NCBI RefSeq assembly: GCF_017309585.1
Contig: NZ_CP071321.1
Coordinates: 2,976,001-3,040,000, forward strand
DNA length: 64,000 bases
Source of the DNA: Nitrogeniibacter aestuarii
Lineage (GTDB): Bacteria > Pseudomonadota > Gammaproteobacteria > Burkholderiales > Rhodocyclaceae
Direction: 5' to 3'
In this document: piece by piece, positions 1-8,250 of the stretch
Numbering within the stretch: position 1 is the stretch's first letter
How the letters are laid out: the number at the start of each line of letters is the position of its first letter
Notes under the pieces: generated by a model
Databases searched by the model: none
What the model was told of the DNA's origin: nothing
What the model saw: the letters and a program-made list of their open reading frames with translations, nothing else
Program-made: the position numbers and the translations under genes

Positions 1-33
1 TTCGAAATCACCATGTACGTTGCTGCTCGCTAA
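1..33 (+). CDS. pqqA: PqqA, PQQ precursor peptide (3' end only)
   Basis: Only the last ten codons and the stop are in the window. They read F-E-I-T-M-Y-V-A-A-R, the usual end of the PqqA peptide. In this family the Glu and Tyr of the E-x-x-x-Y motif are cross-linked by PqqE and become the carbon skeleton of pyrroloquinoline quinone; both residues are present. The start lies upstream of the window. The gene heads the pqq cluster and is followed by a strong hairpin. Confidence 0.85.
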   Translation, partial: FEITMYVAAR

Positions 34-41
34 GAGCCGCC

Positions 42-79
42 AAAAGGCCCGCGTAGACAGCCTCTACGCGGGCCTTTTT
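42..79 (+). terminator. Rho-independent terminator / attenuator between pqqA and pqqB
   Basis: A 12-bp perfect stem (46-57 with 63-74) closes a five-base loop, is preceded by AAAA and followed by TTTTT. It lies just after pqqA and before pqqB. A terminator here would make far more pqqA message than pqqBCDE message, which fits the need for excess precursor peptide. The partial-readthrough role is inferred. Confidence 0.85.
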
Positions 80-111
80 CTGTTTACCCACCTCAAAAAA
101 GAATCCTGCCT

Positions 112-1026
112 GTGAAAATTCGCGTTCTCGGTTCCGCCGCCGGCGGTGGCTTTCCGCAGTGGAATTGCAATTGTCCCAATTGCGATGGCCTGCGAAAGGG
201 CACCCTCAATGCCAAGGCCCGTACCCAGTCCTCCATCGCTGCGAGCGGTGACGGCACCGACTGGGTGCTGTTCAATACCTCGCCCGATGTGCTCCAGCAG
301 ATCCAGTCCTTTCCGGGGCTGACCCCTGGCCGAGCCCTGCGCGACACCGGCATCGCCGCCATCGTGCTCATCGACGCCCAGATCGACCACACCACCGGCC
401 TGTACATGCTGCGCGAACACAAGCAGCGCCACAAGCTGTGGTGTACCGCCCAGGTGCGTGAAGATCTCACCCACGGCAACCCGATCATGAACCTGCTCGA
501 GCACTACTGCGGGCTCGACTGGCGCGAGCTGCCGCTGGGCGACAGCTTCTCCATGGACGGCATTGCCGGCCTGCGCTTCGAGGCGCTGCCGCTGATCTCC
601 AACGCACCGCCCTACTCGCCGCACCGCGACAAGCCCGAGCCGGGCGACAACGTGGGCGTGACGCTCACCGACACGGCCAGCGGCAAGAAAGTGTTCTACG
701 CGCCGGGCCTGGGCCAGATGGAAGACCATGTCTGGGCGGCCATGCAGGCAGCCGACGTGGTGCTGGTGGACGGCACCCTGTGGACCGATGACGAGATGAT
801 CACCCTGGGCGCCTCCCAGAAGACCTCGCGCGCCATGGGCCACATGCCCCAGAGCGGCCCCGACGGCATGATCGAGTGGATGGACAAGCTGCCTTCGACC
901 ACGCGCAAGATCCTCATCCACATCAACAACACCAACCCCATCCTCAACGAAGACAGCCCCCAGCGCGCCGAACTGACCCGTCACGGCATCGAGGTGTCCT
1001 TCGACGGCATGGATATCGAGGTCTGA
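112..1026 (+). CDS. pqqB: PqqB, PQQ biosynthesis metallo-beta-lactamase-fold protein
   Basis: 304 residues, the normal PqqB length. PqqB is a metallo-beta-lactamase-fold protein of the PQQ pathway, reported to act as a hydroxylase on the processed Glu-Tyr precursor. The N-terminus K-I-R-V-L-G-S-A-A-G-G-G-F-P-Q-W and the cysteine cluster C19-N-C-P-N-C24 are typical, and D-H-T-T-G-L is the family's altered metal-site region. Translation starts at a GTG at 112; no strong Shine-Dalgarno is visible. The stop overlaps the next start as TGATG, so the Sel1 gene is probably translationally coupled to it. Confidence 0.95.
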   Translation: MKIRVLGSAAGGGFPQWNCNCPNCDGLRKGTLNAKARTQSSIAASGDGTDWVLFNTSPDVLQQIQSFPGLTPGRALRDTGIAAIVLIDAQIDHTTGLYMLREHKQRHKLWCTAQVREDLTHGNPIMNLLEHYCGLDWRELPLGDSFSMDGIAGLRFEALPLISNAPPYSPHRDKPEPGDNVGVTLTDTASGKKVFYAPGLGQMEDHVWAAMQAADVVLVDGTLWTDDEMITLGASQKTSRAMGHMPQSGPDGMIEWMDKLPSTTRKILIHINNTNPILNEDSPQRAELTRHGIEVSFDGMDIEV

Positions 1027-1835
1027 TGCGCCGATTCGCCCTTCCCCTTCTGGCAACTTTCGCCCTTGCCCTGCCCGGCACGGTCAGCGCCGACATGACC
1101 GACGACGAACTGGCCGAGATCGTGCGCAAGCCGAACATCGGGCTCTACAAGGGCTATGCCGAGTTCAAGATGGCCCACTACGACAACGCCCGCCAGATCT
1201 GGCAATCGCTGGCCGAGGTGGGCACCGCCGAAGCGTGGTTCATGCTTGGCCTGCTGGCCGAAGACGGGTTGGGCGAAGACAAGGACATGGTCGAGGCGCT
1301 CGAGCGCTACCGCAAGGGCGCCGAGGCCGGCTCCACCAAGGCCCAGTACCGCCTCGCCCGAATCTATCTGGACGGCCAGGGCATGCCGGCCGACCCGGCC
1401 CGTGGCGAAGCCTGGCTCGCGAAAGCGGCGGAAGGTGGCGACGATGCCGCCAAGGAAGAGCTGGTCACTTTGCGCAGCGGCACGCCGGACGACCCGTTCG
1501 TGGCCGCGCGCCGGCTGGAGTCCAAAGGCGAAGCCGAAGCGGCCGCCAAGGCCTACCAGTCACTTTCGGACGAGGGCAACCTGCGCGCCCGCACCCGACT
1601 GGCCTGGATGTACGAGGCCGGTCGCGGCGTGGCGCGCGACCTGTCCCGTGCCGCCGATCTGTTCGAATCAGCCGCAGAAGCAGGCGAACCCGAAGCCCAG
1701 TTTGCCCTCTCGGTCATGTACGAGACGGGCGCCGGGCGCCCCACAGACCCCGCCGCCGCGGCGAGCTGGCTGAAAAAGTCGGCCGACGCAGGCTACCCGG
1801 AAGCCGTCGCCCATCAGCGCGCACGGCAAAACTGA
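1026..1835 (+). CDS. Sel1-repeat (TPR-like) secreted protein inside the pqq operon
   Basis: 269 residues. A signal peptide (about 1-22, ending V-S-A before D-M-T) precedes roughly four Sel1-like helical repeats with the A-x-x-x-L-G/A-x-x-Y-x-x-G-x-G pattern, for example around residues 60-135 and 180-260. Sel1 repeats are protein-interaction scaffolds. The ATG at 1026 was chosen because it follows pqqB as TGATG and begins a good signal peptide; an in-frame upstream start at 876 would lie inside pqqB. Location in the periplasm between pqqB and pqqC suggests a part in PQQ export, delivery or a quinoprotein system, but that is inference from position only. Confidence 0.8.
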   Translation: MRRFALPLLATFALALPGTVSADMTDDELAEIVRKPNIGLYKGYAEFKMAHYDNARQIWQSLAEVGTAEAWFMLGLLAEDGLGEDKDMVEALERYRKGAEAGSTKAQYRLARIYLDGQGMPADPARGEAWLAKAAEGGDDAAKEELVTLRSGTPDDPFVAARRLESKGEAEAAAKAYQSLSDEGNLRARTRLAWMYEAGRGVARDLSRAADLFESAAEAGEPEAQFALSVMYETGAGRPTDPAAAASWLKKSADAGYPEAVAHQRARQN

Positions 1836-1859
1836 TCCGTCCTGAAAGGGAACCACACC

Positions 1860-2636
1860 ATGCAACCGAACGACGTCCCCACCCCGCACCTGGCCACCAT
1901 CAACTGTGCCGAGCCGCCCATGAGCCGTGAAGAGTTCGAAGGCCGCCTGCGCGAAAAAGGCACCAGCTATCACATCCATCACCCCATCCACAAAATGATG
2001 GCCGATGGCAAGCTCACCCAGGGCCAGATCCAGCGCTGGGTGGCCAATCGCTACCTGTACCAGGTCGCCATTCCGGTCAAGGACGCCAACATCATGGCCA
2101 ACTGCCCGGACCGCGAGATCCGTCGCGAGTGGATTCAGCGCATACTCGATCATGACGGCTACAACATCGGTGGCGAGAAGACCGAGGGCGGTATCGAGGC
2201 CTGGATTCAGCTCGGCATGGCTGTGGGCCTGACCCGCGACGACATCATGTCGGAGCGCCTGGTCGCCCCGGCGGCCCGCTTCGCGGTCGATGCGTACGTG
2301 ACCTTCGCCCGCAACCGCCCTTGGCAGGACGCCGTGGCCTCCAGTCTGACCGAGCTGTTCGCCCCGCACATCCACCAGCAGCGCCTCGACACCTGGCCTG
2401 AGAAGTACCCCTGGATCCAGACCGACGGCCTGCAGTACTTCCGCAATCGACTGACCCAGGCCCGCCGCGACGTCGCCCATGGCCTGCAGTTCACGCTCGA
2501 CTACTTCGGCCAGAACCGTGCCCTGCAGGAACGCGCCCTCGAGATCCTGCAGTTCAAGCTCGACGTGCTCTGGTCGCTCGCCGACGCCATCATGCTGCAA
2601 ACCTGCGAGGTCGAGATCAAGGGCCCCAAGGTATGA
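1860..2636 (+). CDS. pqqC: PqqC, pyrroloquinoline-quinone synthase
   Basis: 258 residues, all-helical haem-oxygenase-like fold. PqqC catalyses the last step of PQQ synthesis, ring closure and oxidation of AHQQ with O2 and no metal cofactor. Family landmarks present are Y-H-I-H-H-P near residue 40, W-V-A-N-R-Y-L-Y-Q then I-P-V-K-D-A-N-I near 60-78, and R-R-E-W-I-Q-R-I-L-D-H-D-G. The ATG at 1860 has AAAGGG nine bases upstream; a later in-frame ATG at 1920 begins the segment where many homologues start and is the alternative. The stop overlaps pqqD. Confidence 0.95.
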   Translation: MQPNDVPTPHLATINCAEPPMSREEFEGRLREKGTSYHIHHPIHKMMADGKLTQGQIQRWVANRYLYQVAIPVKDANIMANCPDREIRREWIQRILDHDGYNIGGEKTEGGIEAWIQLGMAVGLTRDDIMSERLVAPAARFAVDAYVTFARNRPWQDAVASSLTELFAPHIHQQRLDTWPEKYPWIQTDGLQYFRNRLTQARRDVAHGLQFTLDYFGQNRALQERALEILQFKLDVLWSLADAIMLQTCEVEIKGPKV

Positions 2637-2908
2637 GCGACGCCCCCGCCATCAACACGCCGAAAGTCTCCAGCCACTTCCGGCTGCAGTTCGAGCAGGC
2701 CCAGGATGCCTGGGTGCTGCTCTACCCGGAAGGCATGATCAAGCTGAACCCCAGTGCGGGCGAGATCATGAAACGCTGCGACGGCACCCGCGATGTGCCG
2801 GCGCTGGTGGCCGAGCTGGAGTCCACGTTCCAGACCGAAGGTCTGGAGCCTGATGTGCGCGCCTTTCTCGAGATGGCGCAGAAGCAGCACTGGATCGTCG
2901 AGGCATGA
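2633..2908 (+). CDS. pqqD: PqqD, PqqA-binding peptide chaperone
   Basis: 91 residues, the normal size of the RiPP-recognition-element protein PqqD. It binds PqqA and presents it to the radical SAM enzyme PqqE. The conserved run Y-P-E-G-M-I-K-L-N and the following N-x-S-A-G-E-I pattern are present, with the C-terminal F-L-x-x-A-x-x-x-x-W. It overlaps pqqC by four bases (ATGA). The gene is separate from pqqE rather than fused to it or to pqqC. Confidence 0.93.
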   Translation: MSDAPAINTPKVSSHFRLQFEQAQDAWVLLYPEGMIKLNPSAGEIMKRCDGTRDVPALVAELESTFQTEGLEPDVRAFLEMAQKQHWIVEA

Positions 2909-2970
2909 CAACCCGCCCCGCAGGCCGGACAAGCCTCAATGCTGCACCCGCCGGCAGTGCACGACTCGAT

Positions 2971-2996
2971 GCCGGATGGCGCTTCGCTGATCCGGC
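2971..2996 (+). other. Hairpin in the pqqD-pqqE spacer
   Basis: In the 108-base gap between pqqD and pqqE, arms GCCGGAT (2971-2977) and ATCCGGC (2990-2996) enclose a short loop that can itself pair GCG with CGC. There is no T-tract, so it is not a terminator. It may be an mRNA processing or stability element. Confidence 0.4.
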
Positions 2997-3016
2997 CTGC
3001 GGCCAAGGAATCTGAT

Positions 3017-4159
3017 ATGAGCACCACCCAACGTCCCGGCCCACCGCTGTGGCTGCTGGCGGAAATCACCTACCGCTGCCCCCTGCACTGCGCCTTCTGC
3101 TACAACCCGACCGACTTCGCCAGTACCCGTCCGGAAGACGAGCTGGACACCGAGGGCTGGCTCAAGGTGCTGCACGAAGCACGCGCCATTGGCAGCGTGC
3201 AGTGCGGCTTCTCGGGTGGCGAGCCGCTGATGCGCGACGACCTGGAAATTCTCGTCGCCGAAGCGCACAAGCTCGGTTACTACACCAACCTGCTCACCTC
3301 CGGGGTGGGGCTCACCGACGAGCGCGCCGAAGCGCTCAAGGCGGCCGGGCTGGACCACATCCAGCTCTCCTTCCAGGACACCACGAAAGAGCTCAACGAC
3401 TTTCTCTCCCACACCCGCACCTTCGATCTCAAGCATCAGGTGGCCGAGCGCATCAAGCGCAACGGCTGGCCCATGGTGCTCAACTGCGTGATCCATCGAC
3501 TCAACATCGACCACGTGGACAAGATCATCGAAATGGCGGTGGCGTTGGGCGCCGAGTATCTGGAACTGGCCAACAACCAGTACTACTCCTGGGCGCTGCT
3601 CAACCGGGACCAGTTGCTGCCTTCACGCGAGCAGCTGGAGCGCGCCGAGCGCATCACCAACGAGTATCGCGAAAAGCTCGGCGACAAGATTCGCATGTTC
3701 TTCGTTGTGCCCGACTACTACGAGACCCGCCCCAAGAAGTGCATGAACGGCTGGGGCAATGTGTTCCTCACCATCACGCCGGACGGCACGGCCCTGCCCT
3801 GCCACACCGCCAAGATGCTGCCCGGGCTCGAATTCCCCAACGTGCGCGACATGGGCGTGAAAGACATCTGGTACGACTCCGAAGGCTTCAACCGCTACCG
3901 GGGCGATGGCTGGATGCACGACACCTGCAAGAGCTGCCCGGAGAAGGAAAGCGACCTGGGCGGCTGCCGCTGCCAGGCCTACATGCTGGCCGGCGATGCG
4001 ACCCTGCCCGACCCGGTGTGCGACAAGTCGCCCGCGCACGGCAAGATCGTCGAGGCCATTGAGGCCGCCAACCGGCCGGGCAATCCGGCCATCGACCGGC
4101 CGCTGGTGTTCCGGGATCCGAAAGAGTCGAAGAAATTGATCGCTCAGATGAGCAAATGA
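3017..4159 (+). CDS. pqqE: PqqE, radical SAM/SPASM PqqA cyclase
   Basis: 380 residues. PqqE uses S-adenosylmethionine and FeS clusters to join the Glu and Tyr side chains of PqqA, the first committed PQQ step. The radical SAM motif C-P-L-H-C-A-F-C is at residues 21-28, and the C-terminal SPASM cysteines follow from C-M-N-G-W-G through C-H-T-A-K to C-K-S-C-P-E and G-G-C-R-C-Q-A-Y. The ATG at 3017 was chosen for the AAGGAA seven bases upstream and the family-typical beginning; an open frame extends back to 2939 without support. A terminator follows directly. Confidence 0.95.
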   Translation: MSTTQRPGPPLWLLAEITYRCPLHCAFCYNPTDFASTRPEDELDTEGWLKVLHEARAIGSVQCGFSGGEPLMRDDLEILVAEAHKLGYYTNLLTSGVGLTDERAEALKAAGLDHIQLSFQDTTKELNDFLSHTRTFDLKHQVAERIKRNGWPMVLNCVIHRLNIDHVDKIIEMAVALGAEYLELANNQYYSWALLNRDQLLPSREQLERAERITNEYREKLGDKIRMFFVVPDYYETRPKKCMNGWGNVFLTITPDGTALPCHTAKMLPGLEFPNVRDMGVKDIWYDSEGFNRYRGDGWMHDTCKSCPEKESDLGGCRCQAYMLAGDATLPDPVCDKSPAHGKIVEAIEAANRPGNPAIDRPLVFRDPKESKKLIAQMSK

Positions 4160-4190
4160 AAAAAACGAGGGCTTGGGCCCTCGTTTTTTT
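4160..4190 (+). terminator. Rho-independent terminator after pqqE
   Basis: Seven-base stem CGAGGGC/GCCCTCG (4166-4172 with 4177-4183), TTGG loop, flanked by A-rich sequence and TTTTTTT. It ends the pqq operon. Confidence 0.92.
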
Positions 4191-4239
4191 GTCGCCTACT
4201 CTCTAGAATCGGCATTTCATTCCATAAGCATGTATGCCG

Positions 4240-4836
4240 ATGAAACTCCTTCGCCTCACCCCTGTGCTGGTCGCGCTGAGTGCAGCGGCTACGGCGCACG
4301 CAGTTCCTCCAGCCGAAGCCGATCTTGACGAACTGGCATCGATGTACGCGTTGCATGCACTCTACGAGAACTATGCAGTCGCGTGTCGTCATAACATGGG
4401 CGCTGGACACCCCAGCAAGACCGTCGATCCGGAGACCGGGACATACGGCGGCATTCCACCGGGTTCACCCGAATGGAATCAACTGGTTCAGGCCTTCGAA
4501 TCATACGTTGCCACCATGTGCGACTCGATGAGCGCCGATTATTTCGTTGCCGAACAGAAGGCACTCTGGCGCGAGACACTTGATGGCGACGCGCTGAAAA
4601 GCACCCTCTCGTTCTACAGAACAGCAGCTGGCGCCCGCTTTCTGAATGGCGCAAACGCCTCTGTTGCACAACTGCAGGCGCGCATCGATCAGAAGGTAGC
4701 CCGCGATACCGAAGAGGCAAGCCAACGCTTTCAGGCAGAAACCTACGAAATCGTCCGGCAATATGCGGAGCGCAACACGCCATGGTGGCAAGTGTGGTTG
4801 GACGTGATCGTCAGAATCGTTCGCGCTGTGTTCTGA
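4240..4836 (+). CDS. Secreted hypothetical protein, DUF2059-like
   Basis: 198 residues with a clear signal peptide (M-K-L-L-R-L-T-P to T-A-H-A). The mature part contains F-E-S-Y-V-A-T-M-C ... W-R-E-T-L-D-G-D-A-L-K-S-T-L-S-F-Y-R-T-A-A-G-A-R-F, which resembles the DUF2059 pattern of envelope proteins (helical, F-Y-x-x-x-x-G). Function unknown. ATG 4234 is an alternative start two codons earlier; no Shine-Dalgarno decides between them. G+C is lower than the pqq operon before it. Confidence 0.6.
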   Translation: MKLLRLTPVLVALSAAATAHAVPPAEADLDELASMYALHALYENYAVACRHNMGAGHPSKTVDPETGTYGGIPPGSPEWNQLVQAFESYVATMCDSMSADYFVAEQKALWRETLDGDALKSTLSFYRTAAGARFLNGANASVAQLQARIDQKVARDTEEASQRFQAETYEIVRQYAERNTPWWQVWLDVIVRIVRAVF

Positions 4837-4978
4837 AACGTCCCGTCATCACCGTCGACGCGCCAATCCGGCGCAGGAGGACAGGTTCATCTTCAAAAAA
4901 CGAGACATCTGGCATATCTTTCGTCGCCCCCCTCGACGAGGGCCCCATCCATTCAACTCGCCGCTTTGTGAGGATTTC

Positions 4979-5512
4979 ATGACCCAACTTCGAGCCCTGT
5001 TCGCCGCAATGACCTGCCTGTTTCTTTTTTCCGGATGTGCCGCCACCGTCGATCGAGTCGGCAGTAGCGCTCCCCTCGTGCGCCCCTCCGAACAAGCTGA
5101 GAAAACGGTCGTGATGACCCTCACGCGAGTTGATGACGAGCAGTCAATCGAGGACTGGCAGGCGTTCAGAAACGAGTGGCACGACGCCTTGTCGAACCTT
5201 GCAGCCGAAAACGGCACGCAGTTTCGCCTCGTCGAAGATGGCGACAGTGTCGACGACAACGCGGTGCTCATCAAAGGGACCGTCAATGGTTTCCGTTATG
5301 TCTCACCGGGAAAGCGTATCGCTTTTGGCGCCATGACCGGAAACGCATACATGGACATCGGTTTCGAGTTCATTGAAGTCCCGATGGGGCGCCTCCTCGG
5401 CGCTCGCCAATACACGACGAGTTCGCGAACGATGGAGGGAATCTTTTCCGCCATGACTGATCGTCAGGTGCGCGCGACCGCCGACGCGATGTGGAAAGAC
5501 CTCTTCAATTGA
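4979..5512 (+). CDS. Lipoprotein, DUF4410-like
   Basis: 177 residues. The N-terminus ends in a lipobox L-F-S-G-C with the acylated Cys at residue 20, so the product should be a membrane-anchored lipoprotein. The region from about residue 85, with I-K-G-T-V-N-G-F-R-Y-V-S-P-G-K-R and a following glycine-rich strand, resembles DUF4410 envelope proteins. GAGG lies six bases before the ATG. Function unknown. It converges on the next, minus-strand gene. Confidence 0.65.
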   Translation: MTQLRALFAAMTCLFLFSGCAATVDRVGSSAPLVRPSEQAEKTVVMTLTRVDDEQSIEDWQAFRNEWHDALSNLAAENGTQFRLVEDGDSVDDNAVLIKGTVNGFRYVSPGKRIAFGAMTGNAYMDIGFEFIEVPMGRLLGARQYTTSSRTMEGIFSAMTDRQVRATADAMWKDLFN

Positions 5513-5534
5513 GGCGCCTCTGCGGTGTTGGCGT

Positions 5535-5837
5535 TCAGCTCGCCAGCTCGCGAATCTTGCGCCCGGCGCGCTCGGCAAACTCGCCCACCGCGTGTGCGCC
5601 TTTCGAGACGGTGCGGCCCACGGCCCGGGCGCCCGTCTCGACACCGTCGACCGCCGCGCGGGCGCCGACTGTCACGCCCCTTCGGGTGGCATCCACGGCG
5701 CGCACGACGCCGGTCTCGACACGATCGACCACGCTCGGGCCCGATGCGGTGTCCGCCGGGCTGGTGTCGTTCGCCCACACCTGACTGACCGAAAGCACCA
5801 AGGCGGCAATCAAGGCAACTCTGTTCAGTGACTTCAT
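5535..5837 (-). CDS. Small secreted protein with amphipathic repeats
   Basis: 100 residues: a signal peptide ending V-W-A, then a region from about residue 38 built of short repeated units rich in V-x-x-V-E-T-G-A-R-A-V-x-x-T/A, predicted to be amphipathic helix. No family recognised. The start is the ATG at 5837 because AAAGGAG sits six bases upstream; a TTG two codons earlier is in frame but overlaps the spacing region. It could be a membrane- or surface-associated stress protein; that is a guess from composition. Confidence 0.55.
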   Translation of the reverse strand: MKSLNRVALIAALVLSVSQVWANDTSPADTASGPSVVDRVETGVVRAVDATRRGVTVGARAAVDGVETGARAVGRTVSKGAHAVGEFAERAGRKIRELAS

Positions 5838-6047
5838 GATCAACTCCTTTCAGAAGACGCTGAAATCATAGAACTTTCGTTCAATACCGGCATTTTGGCT
5901 TGAAAGCATTTGTATCTGAACTCAACCGTGCACCCTGACACGGGTCCATTCATTCAAGAGATGGCCGGCGTGACGAAATGCGATCCATCTTTCCACGCCG
6001 ACGCGCTATCTTCTGCGCATACCTCAATCGATTGCCGATCATCACCG

Positions 6048-6656
6048 ATGCACCAACCCACTGAACACAAACACCTGAGCCCACGCGAAATCGCTGAATT
6101 CTTTCAGCGCTCGGGCAAGTTCGTTCTCACCTTCACCGGCTACTCCGGCTCGGGCTACGAGGACGAGGAAGCCATGCTCGATATCGCCGAGCAGGTGTTG
6201 AACCAGTTCGACCCGGCCGACACCCTGATCAACATCGGCGCCACCGCCGACGGCATCGGCGCCGTTTATCTCCTGGCCAAGCAGGAAGGCTTCGCGACAA
6301 CGGGCATCGTGTCGAGCCAAGCATTGCTCAGTGGCGCGAGCCTCTCTCCCTGTGTGGACGATGTGTTCTATGTCGAAGACGACACCTGGGGCGGCTGCCT
6401 GCCCGAGAGCAACGACCTGTCGCCAACCTCGACCGTCATGGTCGCCGTCAGCCACGCCATGATCGGCATCGGCGGCAGCGTTGTCGCCCGGGACGAGCTG
6501 CTCGCCGCGCGAGAAGCCGGCAAGCCGGTGCACTTCTTTGCCGCAGACATGAACCATCAGCGCGCCATCGACAACGCAAAACGTGCCGGCGCACCGATGC
6601 CGAACGACTTTGGCGGCGCAGCGGCCAGTGTGCAACTCAACGCCGCGGCCGACTGA
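6048..6656 (+). CDS. LOG/SLOG-like Rossmann-fold protein, function unknown
   Basis: 202 residues. The segment T-F-T-G-Y-S-G-S-G-Y-E near residue 30 and the later G-I-G-G-S-V-V-A-R-D-E-L-L-A-A-R-E-A-G-K-P-V-H-F-F resemble the nucleotide-binding elements of SLOG/LOG Rossmann-like proteins, where the G-G-x-x-x-x-x-E and G-K-P-V stretches are typical. No catalytic assignment is possible. The ATG at 6048 begins the part with coding character; upstream in-frame ATGs back to 5910 lie in low-complexity sequence. Converges with the DUF2182 gene. Confidence 0.5.
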   Translation: MHQPTEHKHLSPREIAEFFQRSGKFVLTFTGYSGSGYEDEEAMLDIAEQVLNQFDPADTLINIGATADGIGAVYLLAKQEGFATTGIVSSQALLSGASLSPCVDDVFYVEDDTWGGCLPESNDLSPTSTVMVAVSHAMIGIGGSVVARDELLAAREAGKPVHFFAADMNHQRAIDNAKRAGAPMPNDFGGAAASVQLNAAAD

Positions 6657-6670
6657 CTCGAACAGGCAGG

Positions 6671-7474
6671 CTAGGCGCCCAAGCCCGGGCTGACCACCAT
6701 CAGCCACGCCCCCCAGGCGATCAGCCCCGCACCCACCGTACGGGAGAACCAGGCGCGCCCGGCCAGCCACTTCTCGACGAGTACGAACACGGTCAGCGCG
6801 AGAATCCACCACAGATTCATCACCCCGAGCACGAACAGCAGCAACATGAGCATGGCGCAGCAGCCCACGCAGTCACTGCCCTGCCGCACGCCGAGCCAGA
6901 ATCCGCCGGCGTCGCCATGGGTCAGCAGAAAGCTCAACGGCGAGCGGCATCGTTGCAAACAGGCGTGCTTGAGCGCACTGAACTGGTAAAGCCCGGCCAG
7001 AATGAGCAATACCGCACTGAGCTGGGCACTCGCGCTGTCCATCATGGGCGACACAAGACGCAGCTCGAGCAAGCCCCACTGAAGCCCGGTGGCCAGCACG
7101 GAAAAACCCGACCACACAGCGAGATAACCCAGCGCAAACAGGGTGCTGCGCGAACTCGCTCGCCCAGGCACGCTGCCTAATTGCTCGGCTTTGCGCAGCA
7201 GACCAAAGACCGGCAGGACGGAGGGCAGCATCATGGCCGCCATCATGATGGCCCACATGAGAAACACCAGCAGCAGATCGACCGCACCCCAGTTGACCAT
7301 GCGCGGCATCAACCACCAGGTGCCGGACACCTCCATGTGCTCCATGCCCCACACCATGGCGACGAGGTAAGCCCAGCCCAGGGCAATGACCACCACCGGC
7401 ACCCCTGCGCCGGCAAGCTTCATGCGGGTCGGAACGCGCTCAGGCCTGGTAGGCAAAGGGCGAATAGAACCCAT
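6671..7474 (-). CDS. DUF2182 integral membrane protein
   Basis: About 267 residues with five to six membrane helices. DUF2182 hallmarks are M-M-A-A-M-M-L-P-S-V-L-P in the second helix region, K-H-A-C-L-x-x-C-R-S-P, and G-x-x-C-V-G-C-C-x-x-L-M-L-L-L-F. The methionine and cysteine clusters suggest metal binding, and the family is annotated as a predicted metal-binding membrane protein. It is downstream of, and probably overlaps by 35 bases, the DUF1326 gene. The start is uncertain: ATG 7474 keeps the basic N-terminal tail R-P-E-R-V-P-T-R seen in relatives; ATG 7423 is the alternative. Confidence 0.75.
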   Translation of the reverse strand: MGSIRPLPTRPERVPTRMKLAGAGVPVVVIALGWAYLVAMVWGMEHMEVSGTWWLMPRMVNWGAVDLLLVFLMWAIMMAAMMLPSVLPVFGLLRKAEQLGSVPGRASSRSTLFALGYLAVWSGFSVLATGLQWGLLELRLVSPMMDSASAQLSAVLLILAGLYQFSALKHACLQRCRSPLSFLLTHGDAGGFWLGVRQGSDCVGCCAMLMLLLFVLGVMNLWWILALTVFVLVEKWLAGRAWFSRTVGAGLIAWGAWLMVVSPGLGA

Positions 7475-8045
7475 TGCGGTCGCTGATATCCAGATCGAAG
7501 CCGTGGTCATGCACGCTCAGTCCGGACGATCTGGCCACCACGGCAGGAAACCCCGGCACGGGCGTGAACGGCACATTTTCTATGGTGACCGGTTTGCCGC
7601 CCTGCCCTTCGATCGCGGCCACATCCATCGCAAGCAGGTTGCTGACACGCAAGCGGCGCTTCGTGCCCTCGGCCACAAATTCGATCGGCACCGTCTTGAC
7701 GCCCAGCACCTCGCCCACGAGGGGTGCAAGCGCGCCCAACGGGCCGCCGGCCTGACCGGAAAAGATGGCCCCAAGTGCCTGCTGCTGCTCCGGCGTGGCC
7801 CGATCGTCCAGATAGAGCGCCACTTTCCATTGAGTCTTGAGCATGTTCCCCGGCGACGCACCAAGGAAGGCGACATTGCAACCGTCCAGTTCGACCCCGT
7901 CGTAATGCCCAGCATCCACATGCCAGGCGATGAGGACGGTACATCCGCCTTCAGTCGGGTTGCCGAGCACGACGCAAGGACACATCGAGGTGCAATTGCA
8001 AGCCTCGAAATAAGTACCGCTGACCTGCCAGGAAGCTGAAGCCAT
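7440..8045 (-). CDS. DUF1326 domain protein
   Basis: 201 residues. The DUF1326 signature E-A-C-N-C-T-S-M-C-P-C lies near residue 17-27, giving four closely spaced cysteines. The family is often encoded beside DUF2182, as here, and is suspected of metal or redox handling. Start at ATG 8045 has GGAGG eight bases upstream; the GTG at 8060 is in frame but lies upstream of that site. Transcribed ahead of DUF2182 as a two-gene operon. Confidence 0.8.
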   Translation of the reverse strand: MASASWQVSGTYFEACNCTSMCPCVVLGNPTEGGCTVLIAWHVDAGHYDGVELDGCNVAFLGASPGNMLKTQWKVALYLDDRATPEQQQALGAIFSGQAGGPLGALAPLVGEVLGVKTVPIEFVAEGTKRRLRVSNLLAMDVAAIEGQGGKPVTIENVPFTPVPGFPAVVARSSGLSVHDHGFDLDISDRNGFYSPFAYQA

Positions 8046-8250
8046 GGTGATGCCCTCCACGATCGTTCAAAGGTGGTCGGCGCCAAAGGAACTGACGTCG
8101 GGAGTGCGGGGACAGGGTCTCCGTATTTCAAGGTAGCCGACGCTCGTCGCGGGTCAAGCACGAGGTACCTGATCACTCAGTGATCATTCGGCGCGCGCGC
8201 TTGCCGCACATTCCTTAAACTGGACGTTTCCATTCACCTGCCAAGCCGCC

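Noticed and set aside
876..1025. Longer start for the Sel1 protein
   Set aside because: The extra 50 residues lie within pqqB in another frame and hide the signal peptide; ATG 1026 fits the TGATG junction.
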